Source: an uncultured Eubacterium sp. (GTDB taxonomy: Bacteria > Bacillota > Clostridia > Lachnospirales > Lachnospiraceae). From it: DNA of 11,738 nt. Each line of letters starts with the position of its first letter. Position 1 is the stretch's first letter. This document shows positions 6,555 through 11,738 of this stretch, piece after piece. The stretch is taken from NCBI GenBank assembly GCA_904502145.1, contig CAJGDH010000037.1, forward strand, positions 1 through 11,738, read 5' to 3'. The notes beneath the pieces were generated by a model. The model searched no databases and was not told the origin of the DNA. It worked only from the letters and a program-made list of their open reading frames with translations. The translations under genes were made by a program, and so were the position numbers.

Positions 6555-7879
6555 ACCAGGGTACATTTTTGGTCAGTCTGATCAATCTCAAAGAGAAAAC
6601 CTTTAAGCTTTATGAGAAGGGAGAGAAGGTTCTCAGGCCTTTGTTCAAGGCCTTGCTCGCCTATGTGGTCCTGGTGGTGACAGCGAGGATGTTTCCTTAC
6701 CAGACGGTCAGGAATCTGGAACTGCTCCTGATCATCCCTGCAGTGATCCAGGCATTTCTGCCCATCTCTTTTCTGTACTATATCGTATCGGCCCTGATCC
6801 TGTTTGAACTGTGGAAGGTAAGCTTTGATATCTTTGCCGCCTTTGTTCTGATCATCCTGATCTGCGCGGTGGGATATTTTCGCATCGACAGCCATTACAG
6901 CTTTATCGCCGCCATCGTTCCTGTCCTCTTTTTCCTGAAACTGGGCATCGCGGTGCCGGTTGCCCTGGCGGTGGCTTTCGGTATGGAGGCCCTGTTCCCC
7001 GCCATGGCCGGTGTGGTGATCTATTATTTCAGCCTGAGCATCGTGAATGCGGGGGCTGTCCTGGGCGGTGAAACCGCTTCTGTGGGCATCGGGCTGCAGC
7101 ATGTCTTAAGCTCCATGCTCCTGGATAAAACCTTCCTGGTTATGGCATTGAGCGTAGGTGTCTCCATGATCATCACCTGCCTGCTCCGCAGAGCTTTTTA
7201 CGACAAGGCCTGGCTTGTGGCCGGCACGCTTGGCAATACCGTGATGGCCCTTCTGGTCCTTGCGGGCTGTGTCTACTGCAACCTGGATATCCAGGTATGG
7301 TATGTGATCTTCTCCGCGGTCCTGGGAATGGTCCTCTGTCTTATCGTGGAATTCTTCCGGGGGATCGGGGATGTCAGCCGGGTGGAGAAAACCGTATTTG
7401 AAGATGAGGAATATATATATTATGTCAAGGCGGTGCCCAAGATCAGGGTCGCCCAGCCTGAACCCAACGTGATCATCCTGAACGAATCCCTCCATGAGGA
7501 GTCCGAACAGGAGGAGACGGAACAGGAGGAGACGGAACCTGAGATGGACGGGCCTGCGGAAGAAGCTGCCGCCGAAGAGAAGGCGGAGCCCGCGGAAGCA
7601 TCCGAAGCACCTGAGCCGGTTCAGGAAACGGAAAAAGAGAAAACATCTGAAACAGAAGAAGCACCGGAAACAGAAGAAGCACCGGAAACAGAAGAAGCAC
7701 CTGATACAGAGGGTGCACCGGAAACAGAGCAAATGCCTGAGACAGAACAGGCAGCGGAGGCCTCCGGGGCACCGGAGACACCGGAAAAGGCTCCGGATGA
7801 GACGGAGAATGAAGCAGACGACGGGAACCCTGCCGAGGGGGAGGATTCCGGGATGAATGAGGAAACGGAGAGAGATTAA
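6551..7879 (+). CDS. Polytopic membrane protein with long acidic repetitive C-terminal tail, upstream of cdaA
   Basis: The function is not recognised. The 442-residue product has two parts. Residues about 30-268 hold eight or nine hydrophobic segments (roughly 30-48, 57-90, 94-111, 117-165, 194-212, 222-243 and 247-268, some of them double), with no obvious transporter, protease or transferase motif. A juxtamembrane stretch EYIYYVKAVPKIRV (287-300) follows. Residues about 311-442 are a low-complexity tail rich in Glu, Pro, Ala and Thr, with six six-residue units such as ETEEAP. The tail is about 130 residues and nearly free of hydrophobics. The gene overlaps the preceding small membrane protein by 4 nt and abuts cdaA directly (stop 7877-7879, ATG at 7880), which implies coupled expression with the diadenylate cyclase. 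A scaffold or regulator of CdaA is possible; a transporter is not excluded. Confidence 0.88.
   Translation: MNQGTFLVSLINLKEKTFKLYEKGEKVLRPLFKALLAYVVLVVTARMFPYQTVRNLELLLIIPAVIQAFLPISFLYYIVSALILFELWKVSFDIFAAFVLIILICAVGYFRIDSHYSFIAAIVPVLFFLKLGIAVPVALAVAFGMEALFPAMAGVVIYYFSLSIVNAGAVLGGETASVGIGLQHVLSSMLLDKTFLVMALSVGVSMIITCLLRRAFYDKAWLVAGTLGNTVMALLVLAGCVYCNLDIQVWYVIFSAVLGMVLCLIVEFFRGIGDVSRVEKTVFEDEEYIYYVKAVPKIRVAQPEPNVIILNESLHEESEQEETEQEETEPEMDGPAEEAAAEEKAEPAEASEAPEPVQETEKEKTSETEEAPETEEAPETEEAPDTEGAPETEQMPETEQAAEASGAPETPEKAPDETENEADDGNPAEGEDSGMNEETERD
7505..7534 (+). repeat. Two perfect 15-bp tandem copies in the acidic tail
   Basis: GAACAGGAGGAGACG occurs twice in direct succession (7505-7519, 7520-7534). 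The repeat is in frame and encodes EQEET twice. Confidence 0.85.
7649..7756 (+). repeat. 18-bp tandem repeat, six units, in the acidic tail
   Basis: The unit GAAACAGAAGAAGCACCG is exact at 7649-7666 and 7667-7684 and has one mismatch at 7685-7702. Three diverged units follow (7703-7720, 7721-7738, 7739-7756). The 18-bp period keeps the frame and encodes ETEEAP-like hexapeptides. The near-identical first three copies suggest recent slippage expansion. Confidence 0.9.
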
Positions 7880-8788
7880 ATGAATCTGCTGACGGTCCAG
7901 AAATTATTTGAAAAATATTTATACTGGCTTTCCCTGCCCTCCATCGGTTTTACCGATGTCCTGGAGATCATCATCATCAGTATGATCGTCTACCAGGGTA
8001 TACGGTGGGTACAGTTTACCAAAGCCTGGACTTTGTTCAAGGGGATCCTGGTCCTCCTGCTCTTCGCCCTTTTTGCGGCCATTTTCCAGCTGAACACCAT
8101 CCTCTGGCTTCTGGTGAACTCCGTCAGTGTCGGTATCACGGCCGCCCTGATCATTTTCCAGCCGGAGCTGAGAAGGGCACTTGAAAGACTGGGACGGGCT
8201 CATATTTTCTCCAATTTCAACTTTTTCTCCTCCTCCATAGACGAGGTGGACGACCTTTTGTTTACGGAAAAGACGGCGAAAGAGATCACCAAAGCCACTT
8301 TCGATATGGCAAAGGTCAAGACAGGGGCCCTGATCGTCATCGAGCGGGCCGTACCCCTGGCGGAGTATGAGAGAACGGGGATCCATATCGACGGAGCAGT
8401 CAGCAGTCAGCTTCTGATCAATATCTTTGAGCACAATACCCCCCTTCATGACGGAGCGGTGATCGTGAGGGGAAACCGTATCGTTTCAGCGACCTGCTAC
8501 CTTCCCCTGAGCGAGAACATGAATCTCGGGAAGGAACTGGGGACCCGGCACCGCGCTGCCGTGGGGATCAGCGAGCATACGGACAGCATCACCATCGTCG
8601 TCTCCGAGGAGACCGGCAAGGTGAGTGTCGCTGCCGACGGAAACCTGAAGGAGGTCCGCGACAAGGAGGGCCTGATGAAGAGGCTTGAAAAACTCTGGAT
8701 GGAACGGAACACCTCTGCCGGAGAAGACAGTATTTTTTATAAATGGAAAGGCCTGCTGCGCAATGAAAGAGGAAAAAAAGAAGAATAG
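7880..8788 (+). CDS. cdaA: Diadenylate cyclase CdaA (c-di-AMP synthase)
   Basis: CdaA condenses two ATP into cyclic di-AMP, the second messenger that controls potassium and osmolyte balance and affects cell-wall homeostasis in Firmicutes. Seen in 302 residues: three N-terminal membrane helices (about 24-44, 50-70, 72-93), a linker IIFQPELRRALERLGR (91-106), then the DisA_N (DAC) domain at about 125-260 with the catalytic DGA (191-193 in LHDGAVIV), the ATP-binding RHR (223-225 in GTRHRAAVG) and SEETGKVSVA at 242-251. Length and layout match B. subtilis CdaA, and the essential residues are intact, so it should be active. It starts directly after the upstream membrane-protein stop and overlaps cdaR by 26 nt. 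A poorly conserved charged C-terminus (about 275-302) overlaps the cdaR start. Confidence 0.97.
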   Translation: MNLLTVQKLFEKYLYWLSLPSIGFTDVLEIIIISMIVYQGIRWVQFTKAWTLFKGILVLLLFALFAAIFQLNTILWLLVNSVSVGITAALIIFQPELRRALERLGRAHIFSNFNFFSSSIDEVDDLLFTEKTAKEITKATFDMAKVKTGALIVIERAVPLAEYERTGIHIDGAVSSQLLINIFEHNTPLHDGAVIVRGNRIVSATCYLPLSENMNLGKELGTRHRAAVGISEHTDSITIVVSEETGKVSVAADGNLKEVRDKEGLMKRLEKLWMERNTSAGEDSIFYKWKGLLRNERGKKEE

Positions 8789-9995
8789 AAATCTGGGGAT
8801 GAAAGTGCTTTCTGTTGCGATCGCCATTCTGATCTGGCTGCTGGTGGCCAACACCAACGACCCGGTGATCACCAAACGGTTTGCCGATGTTCCCGTGCAG
8901 ATAGAAAATGAAAAGGCCCTTACGGATAACGGGTATGCCTACAAGATCCTGGAAGGGGACAAGGTGTCTTTCACGGTGAAGGGCAAAAAGAGCATCGTCA
9001 ACAACCTGACGTCCAATGACTTCCGGGTGGTGGCGGATTTCTCCAAGCTTTCCCTGACGGATGCCATCCCTATTGATGTCACGTCCGACAAGTATCAGGA
9101 CCAGCTGGAGATCAATCTGGGCAGCACCAATACCATGAAGATCGAGAAGGATGAGATCGCCAGTGTGAATCTCCCGGTCAATGCCATCGTGAACGGTTCT
9201 GTTGCCGATGGTTATTATGTGGGGGAAAGCACCACGACTCCCAACCTGATCGGTGTGACCGGACCGAAAAATCTGCTTCAGCATGCCAAGGAGATCCGGG
9301 CCACGGTGGAGATGGATGAGATAAAAGAAGACATCACCGTTTCCGCGAAACCGGTCCTCTACAGTGATACCGGAGAGGTCATCGAGAGTTCCCAGATCGA
9401 GATGGATGCCACATCCGTCAATGTTTCCATCGTCCTGTGGAAGACCAAGGATGTGAAGGTCAACCTGACATACACCGGAAATCCGGCTTCGGGTTATGCC
9501 GTCTCCTCCTTCGATTACGTTCCCAAGACGGTGAGAGTCGCCGTCTCCCAGGATTATTACGACGAGCTGGAATCCCTCGACCTGGGCGAGGTATCCCTGG
9601 AGGGACTGGATGAACACTATGAGAAGAACATCGACATCGATTCTTCCAGTTTCCCGGACGGAGTGATCCTGGCGGACAATATCACTTCCATCAAGGTCAA
9701 TGCCAAGATCGAGAAGGAGATCACCAGGAAACTGACTTTCGGCCGGGGGGATCTCAAGGTCAAGAACAATTCCGGTTATGATCTCTCCTACGATGGCAAC
9801 AATAAATATTTTGTGTCCATTGAAGGAGCGGAGTCCGTGGTCAATAACGCGAAGATCGCCGATTTCACCCCGTGGATCGATCTTTCCGGCCTGGAGGAAG
9901 GTACACATGACCTGAACATCCACGTGAAAGACGTGGAAGAAATCTCTGAATTGTCGACATCAACCATCAGAGTCACTCTGCAGAGCAGAGACTGA
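8763..9995 (+). CDS. cdaR: CdaA regulatory protein CdaR (YbbR-domain protein)
   Basis: CdaR is an extracytoplasmic, membrane-anchored partner that modulates CdaA in other Firmicutes. Seen in 410 residues: a very basic N-terminus (MKEEKKKNRN), a single signal-anchor helix at about 12-30 (LSVAIAILIWLLVAN), and four YbbR-type beta units at roughly 38-127, 131-222, 226-316 and 318-406. Each carries the pattern of a hydrophobic strand, then G-Y/G-D and a later VxV(S/T)G or VRVAVS strand (for example VKVNLTYTGN at 231-240 and VPKTVRVAVS at 253-262). The start at 8763 is chosen because it gives the normal short basic leader before the anchor; the frame is open further upstream, but that part lies inside cdaA. 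The 26-nt overlap with cdaA and weak ribosome binding site suggest translational coupling. The partner pair is intact; glmM, the usual third member, is not next. Confidence 0.93.
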   Translation: MKEEKKKNRNLGMKVLSVAIAILIWLLVANTNDPVITKRFADVPVQIENEKALTDNGYAYKILEGDKVSFTVKGKKSIVNNLTSNDFRVVADFSKLSLTDAIPIDVTSDKYQDQLEINLGSTNTMKIEKDEIASVNLPVNAIVNGSVADGYYVGESTTTPNLIGVTGPKNLLQHAKEIRATVEMDEIKEDITVSAKPVLYSDTGEVIESSQIEMDATSVNVSIVLWKTKDVKVNLTYTGNPASGYAVSSFDYVPKTVRVAVSQDYYDELESLDLGEVSLEGLDEHYEKNIDIDSSSFPDGVILADNITSIKVNAKIEKEITRKLTFGRGDLKVKNNSGYDLSYDGNNKYFVSIEGAESVVNNAKIADFTPWIDLSGLEEGTHDLNIHVKDVEEISELSTSTIRVTLQSRD

Positions 9996-10011
9996 CAGAG
10001 GGGGAAGAAGG

Positions 10012-10551
10012 ATGAAACAGAAAACAGAGACGGCTCTCTGTGAATCATTGATAGAGTTACTGAAGAGACATCCTTTTCCCAGGATTACCATTCAGATGAT
10101 CTCTTCCCTCGCGGGAGTAAACCGCCAGACCTTCTACTATCATTTTGATAATGTCTATGATCTTCTGGGAGATGCCTTCGAATATGATTTTCTGAAAAAA
10201 AGCCGTGTGGAGGAAGGGACGGACTGGGACAGATGCATGGGGGAATTCCTGCGCTGGATGAGGGCCAACCGCCACATCATCAGGAATCTGATCAACAATG
10301 TGGGCGGCTCCTGCTTAAAGGAGTCCATCTATCCCATCATCCGTAAATGTATGTCCGGAGGATATCCGGCAGGCTCCGGGAGCCGGGATACGGCAGATAG
10401 GCCGGAGGAGGAATTTATCCGAAGGTTCATTACCCTGGGGATCACCCAGTATATTCTGGAGTGGGCGGAAAACAATTTCAAGGAATCCGAATCAGTGATG
10501 GTCGGTCACATGGATCTGATCCTCAGAAGAATGTATGGGAGTTACCGATGA
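10012..10551 (+). CDS. TetR/AcrR-family transcriptional regulator, DhaS-like
   Basis: This 179-residue DNA-binding protein has an N-terminal TetR helix-turn-helix at about 10-55: ITIQMISSLAGVNRQTFYYHF (25-45) is the recognition region with the typical Y-x-H-F end. The C-terminal ligand domain (about 70-175) resembles the DhaS-type regulator C-terminus (PF14278 class), with RWMRANRHIIRNL near 81-93 and QYILEWAENNFKES at 146-159. The ligand is unknown. A strong purine-rich site (GAGGGGG, about 7 nt) precedes the ATG. It lies 16 nt after cdaR and overlaps the next gene by 4 nt, so it is probably in the same transcript. DhaS relatives control dihydroxyacetone kinase genes, and glpK begins about 1 kb downstream; a role in glycerol metabolism is a speculative reading of that. 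Confidence 0.88.
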   Translation: MKQKTETALCESLIELLKRHPFPRITIQMISSLAGVNRQTFYYHFDNVYDLLGDAFEYDFLKKSRVEEGTDWDRCMGEFLRWMRANRHIIRNLINNVGGSCLKESIYPIIRKCMSGGYPAGSGSRDTADRPEEEFIRRFITLGITQYILEWAENNFKESESVMVGHMDLILRRMYGSYR

Positions 10552-11321
10552 TTTCAAGTACCACCAACCCCAGGATAAAAAATATCATCAGGCTGAAAAA
10601 AAGCTCCAGGGCCAGAGATGAGCAGGACTGCTTTCTGGTGGAGGGCCCCAGGGTCTTTTTCGAGACCCCGAAAGAAAGGCTGATGGAGGTTTATGTCACC
10701 GAAGCCTTTGCCCGGAAATACGAAAAAGAACTGGAGGGCTGCCGCTATGAGCTGATCTCCGACCAGGTCTGCCGGCACATCTCCGATACCAAGACACCCC
10801 AGGGGGTGACGGCGGCAGTCAGGAGGAGCAGTATGACCCTTGACCGGCTGCTTACGCTGGAGGAGAAACCTCTTTTTCTTGTCCTGGAGGACCTGCAGGA
10901 TCCCGGGAACCTGGGGACCATCCTAAGGACCGCGGAAGGAGCAGGGGTCACGGGAATCATCATGAACCGGGAGACGGTGGATCCCTATCATCCCAAAGTG
11001 ATCCGTTCCACCATGGGGACCATCTTCAGGGTTCCCTTTGTCATCGTCGACGATCTGACGGAAGCGGTCCGCCGGATGCAGGAAACGGGGATCAGGATCT
11101 ATGCTGCCCACCTGTCGGGGAATTCATTCTACAGTGAAGATTACCGGGAGGGGACTGCCTTTCTCATCGGAAATGAAGGCCGGGGCCTGACGGAGGAGCT
11201 GGCCGGAAGGGCTGACCGGATGATCCGGATACCCATGCGGGGCAGGGTGGAATCCCTGAATGCGGCCATCGCCGCCACGGTGCTGGTGTACGAGGCACAG
11301 AGGCAGAGAGGATGGAATTGA
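10548..11321 (+). CDS. SpoU/TrmH-family RNA 2'-O-methyltransferase
   Basis: This SPOUT-fold enzyme uses S-adenosylmethionine to methylate ribose 2'-OH of rRNA or tRNA. Seen in 257 residues: an N-terminal RNA-binding substrate domain (FLVEGPRVF at 29-37, typical of the YsgA/RlmB-like group), then the catalytic domain with motif 1 EDLQDPGNLGTILRTAE at 114-130 (catalytic-type Arg at 127), DPYHPKVIRSTMG at 145-157, motif 2 LIGNEGRGL at 206-214, and motif 3 IRIPMRGRVESLNAAIAA at 226-243, whose loop forms the trefoil-knot SAM pocket. The start at 10548 is set by GGGAG 6 nt upstream and overlaps the tetR stop (ATGA); the frame is open upstream inside the tetR gene but the extension is unlike the family. 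The target nucleotide cannot be read from sequence. A terminator follows. Confidence 0.94.
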   Translation: MISSTTNPRIKNIIRLKKSSRARDEQDCFLVEGPRVFFETPKERLMEVYVTEAFARKYEKELEGCRYELISDQVCRHISDTKTPQGVTAAVRRSSMTLDRLLTLEEKPLFLVLEDLQDPGNLGTILRTAEGAGVTGIIMNRETVDPYHPKVIRSTMGTIFRVPFVIVDDLTEAVRRMQETGIRIYAAHLSGNSFYSEDYREGTAFLIGNEGRGLTEELAGRADRMIRIPMRGRVESLNAAIAATVLVYEAQRQRGWN

Positions 11322-11365
11322 GGATATTTCATTTTTTGTATAAAATAGATGGAAGAAGAAAGAAA

Positions 11366-11414
11366 GGCAGAGTGACACCTTCGTCATTCTGCCATATTTT
11401 TGGATATTTTTTTT
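11366..11414 (+). terminator. Rho-independent terminator after the RNA methyltransferase gene
   Basis: An 11-bp stem pairs 11366-11376 (GGCAGAGTGAC) with 11383-11393 (GTCATTCTGCC), with one G-U pair and a 6-nt loop (ACCTTC). It is followed by T-rich tracts, including five T at 11397-11401 and eight T at 11407-11414. This ends the 6120-11321 unit. Confidence 0.88.
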
Positions 11415-11443
11415 GGTTTAATAGTGCAAATAAATGATGTTTA

Positions 11444-11476
11444 TATACAAAAAGGCAGAATTGTATAAATACAATT
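11444..11476 (+). promoter_or_regulatory. Putative operator: three TTGTAT half-sites upstream of glpK
   Basis: A near-perfect dyad, AATTGTAT / ATACAATT with a 2-bp centre, occupies 11459-11476. Another inverted half-site, TATACAA (11444-11450), pairs with TTGTATA (11461-11467). The dyad ends 17 bp before the -10 hexamer, so a bound protein would cover the -35 region. The binding protein is unknown. Confidence 0.5.
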
Positions 11477-11493
11477 TTCTAAGTATATGGTAA

Positions 11494-11499
11494 TATAAT
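11494..11499 (+). promoter_or_regulatory. -10 element of the glpK promoter
   Basis: TATAAT is a perfect -10 hexamer lying 65 nt before the glpK ATG. No good -35 exists at 16-18 bp spacing (11471-11476 reads ACAATT), which hints that activity depends on an activator or is controlled at the overlapping dyad. Confidence 0.55.
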
Positions 11500-11506
11500 G
11501 ATGTAT

Positions 11507-11527
11507 GGCTGTGGGTGTTAAGCAGCC
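11507..11527 (+). other. Small hairpin at the likely 5' end of the glpK transcript
   Basis: GGCTG (11507-11511) can pair with CAGCC (11523-11527) over an 11-nt loop, right where transcription should begin. It has no T-run after it, so it is not a terminator; it may stabilise the mRNA 5' end or be chance. Confidence 0.3.
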
Positions 11528-11564
11528 GAGATAATGTAAATATATTTTTAGGGAGGTTTTTCAA

Positions 11565-11738
11565 ATGGCAAAGTACATGATGGCGTTAGACGCTGGAACA
11601 ACCAGTAACCGTTGTATCCTTTTCAATGAAAAAGGCGAGATCTGCAGCGTAGCTCAGGAAGAGTTTACACAGTATTATCCGAAGCCGGGCTGGGTTGAGC
11701 ATGACGCCACTGAAATCTGGAACACACAGTATTCTGTA
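11565..11738 (+). CDS. glpK: Glycerol kinase, N-terminal part (3' end outside window)
   Basis: GlpK phosphorylates glycerol with ATP to sn-glycerol-3-phosphate, the entry step of glycerol use. The 58 visible residues hold the N-terminal phosphate loop DAGTTSNR at 9-16 (FGGY/ASKHA fold), then the family block FTQYYPKPGWVEHDATEIW at 34-52. The Gln usual after the first Asp in E. coli (DQGTTSSR) is Ala here; this form is familiar in clostridial GlpK. A strong GGGAGG (11551-11556) lies 8 nt upstream of the ATG. It is preceded by the terminator at 11366-11414 and an operator-like dyad, so it starts its own transcription unit. The gene is cut by the window end, not by mutation. Confidence 0.94.
   Translation, partial: MAKYMMALDAGTTSNRCILFNEKGEICSVAQEEFTQYYPKPGWVEHDATEIWNTQYSV

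Noticed and set aside
6458..7102. Open frame on the - strand (214 codons) opposite the membrane proteins
   Set aside because: It is Gln/Asp/His-rich complement of hydrophobic codons, spans the junction of two coupled genes, and has no start signal.
7494..7856. Lys/Arg-rich frame within the repeat tail on the + strand, and Cys/Phe-rich frames on the - strand
   Set aside because: They are out-of-frame readings of the 18-bp repeat. The real frame continues the membrane protein without interruption.
8589..9923. Long open frame on the - strand (444 codons) opposite cdaR
   Set aside because: cdaR on the + strand has a recognisable anchor and YbbR repeats. The antisense frame has no ribosome site or family motif and reads as Ile/Asp/Gly/His-rich complement of a GC-biased gene.
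11322..11564. AT-rich stretch suspected as a mobile-element boundary
   Set aside because: It holds a normal terminator, a -10, a dyad and a ribosome site. No terminal inverted repeats, target duplications or transposase remnants were seen.
1..11738. CRISPR array, tRNA, rRNA, toxin-antitoxin pair, phage or defence genes
   Set aside because: No spaced direct repeats apart from the in-frame 15-bp and 18-bp coding repeats, no tRNA cloverleaf or rRNA signature, and all genes fit housekeeping or membrane families.

Overview
The window looks like a chromosomal housekeeping stretch from a low-to-moderate GC Firmicute of class Clostridia, most likely a Lachnospiraceae-type organism. The reasons are the gene set and order (birA, a small acidic protein, coaX, dusB, greA; cdaA followed by cdaR), the strong AGGAGG-like ribosome binding sites, and a glpK start whose protein reads like clostridial GlpK. 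The genus call is inference. All 13 genes are on the + strand, and I see no tRNA, rRNA, CRISPR array, insertion sequence or phage gene.

Region 1 (1-1093) is the C-terminal part of an LTA-synthase-like sulfatase-fold membrane enzyme that enters from outside the window. Region 2 (1110-5311) starts at a probable promoter and carries argF (ornithine carbamoyltransferase), birA (biotin ligase and repressor), an uncharacterised 111-residue acidic protein, coaX (type III pantothenate kinase) and dusB (tRNA-dihydrouridine synthase), tightly packed and probably one transcript. Region 3 (5325-5983) is greA, with its own textbook-consensus promoter and a strong rho-independent terminator.

Region 4 (6040-11414) is the most interesting part. 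A probable extended -10 promoter leads into a small two-helix membrane protein, a roughly nine-helix membrane protein with a 130-residue acidic, repetitive cytoplasmic-type tail, the diadenylate cyclase cdaA and its extracellular regulator cdaR (YbbR repeats). A DhaS-like TetR-family regulator and a SpoU/TrmH RNA methyltransferase follow, and a clear terminator ends the unit. The spacings (4-nt overlap, 0 nt, 26-nt overlap, 16 nt, 4-nt overlap) suggest one operon. The usual cdaA-cdaR-glmM arrangement is broken: glmM is absent and two unrecognised membrane proteins precede cdaA. These are candidate partners of c-di-AMP synthesis, the best lead in the window for an undescribed system.

Region 5 (11415-11738) is an AT-rich promoter/operator region with TTGTAT-type half-sites and the first 58 codons of glpK (glycerol kinase), which runs off the end.
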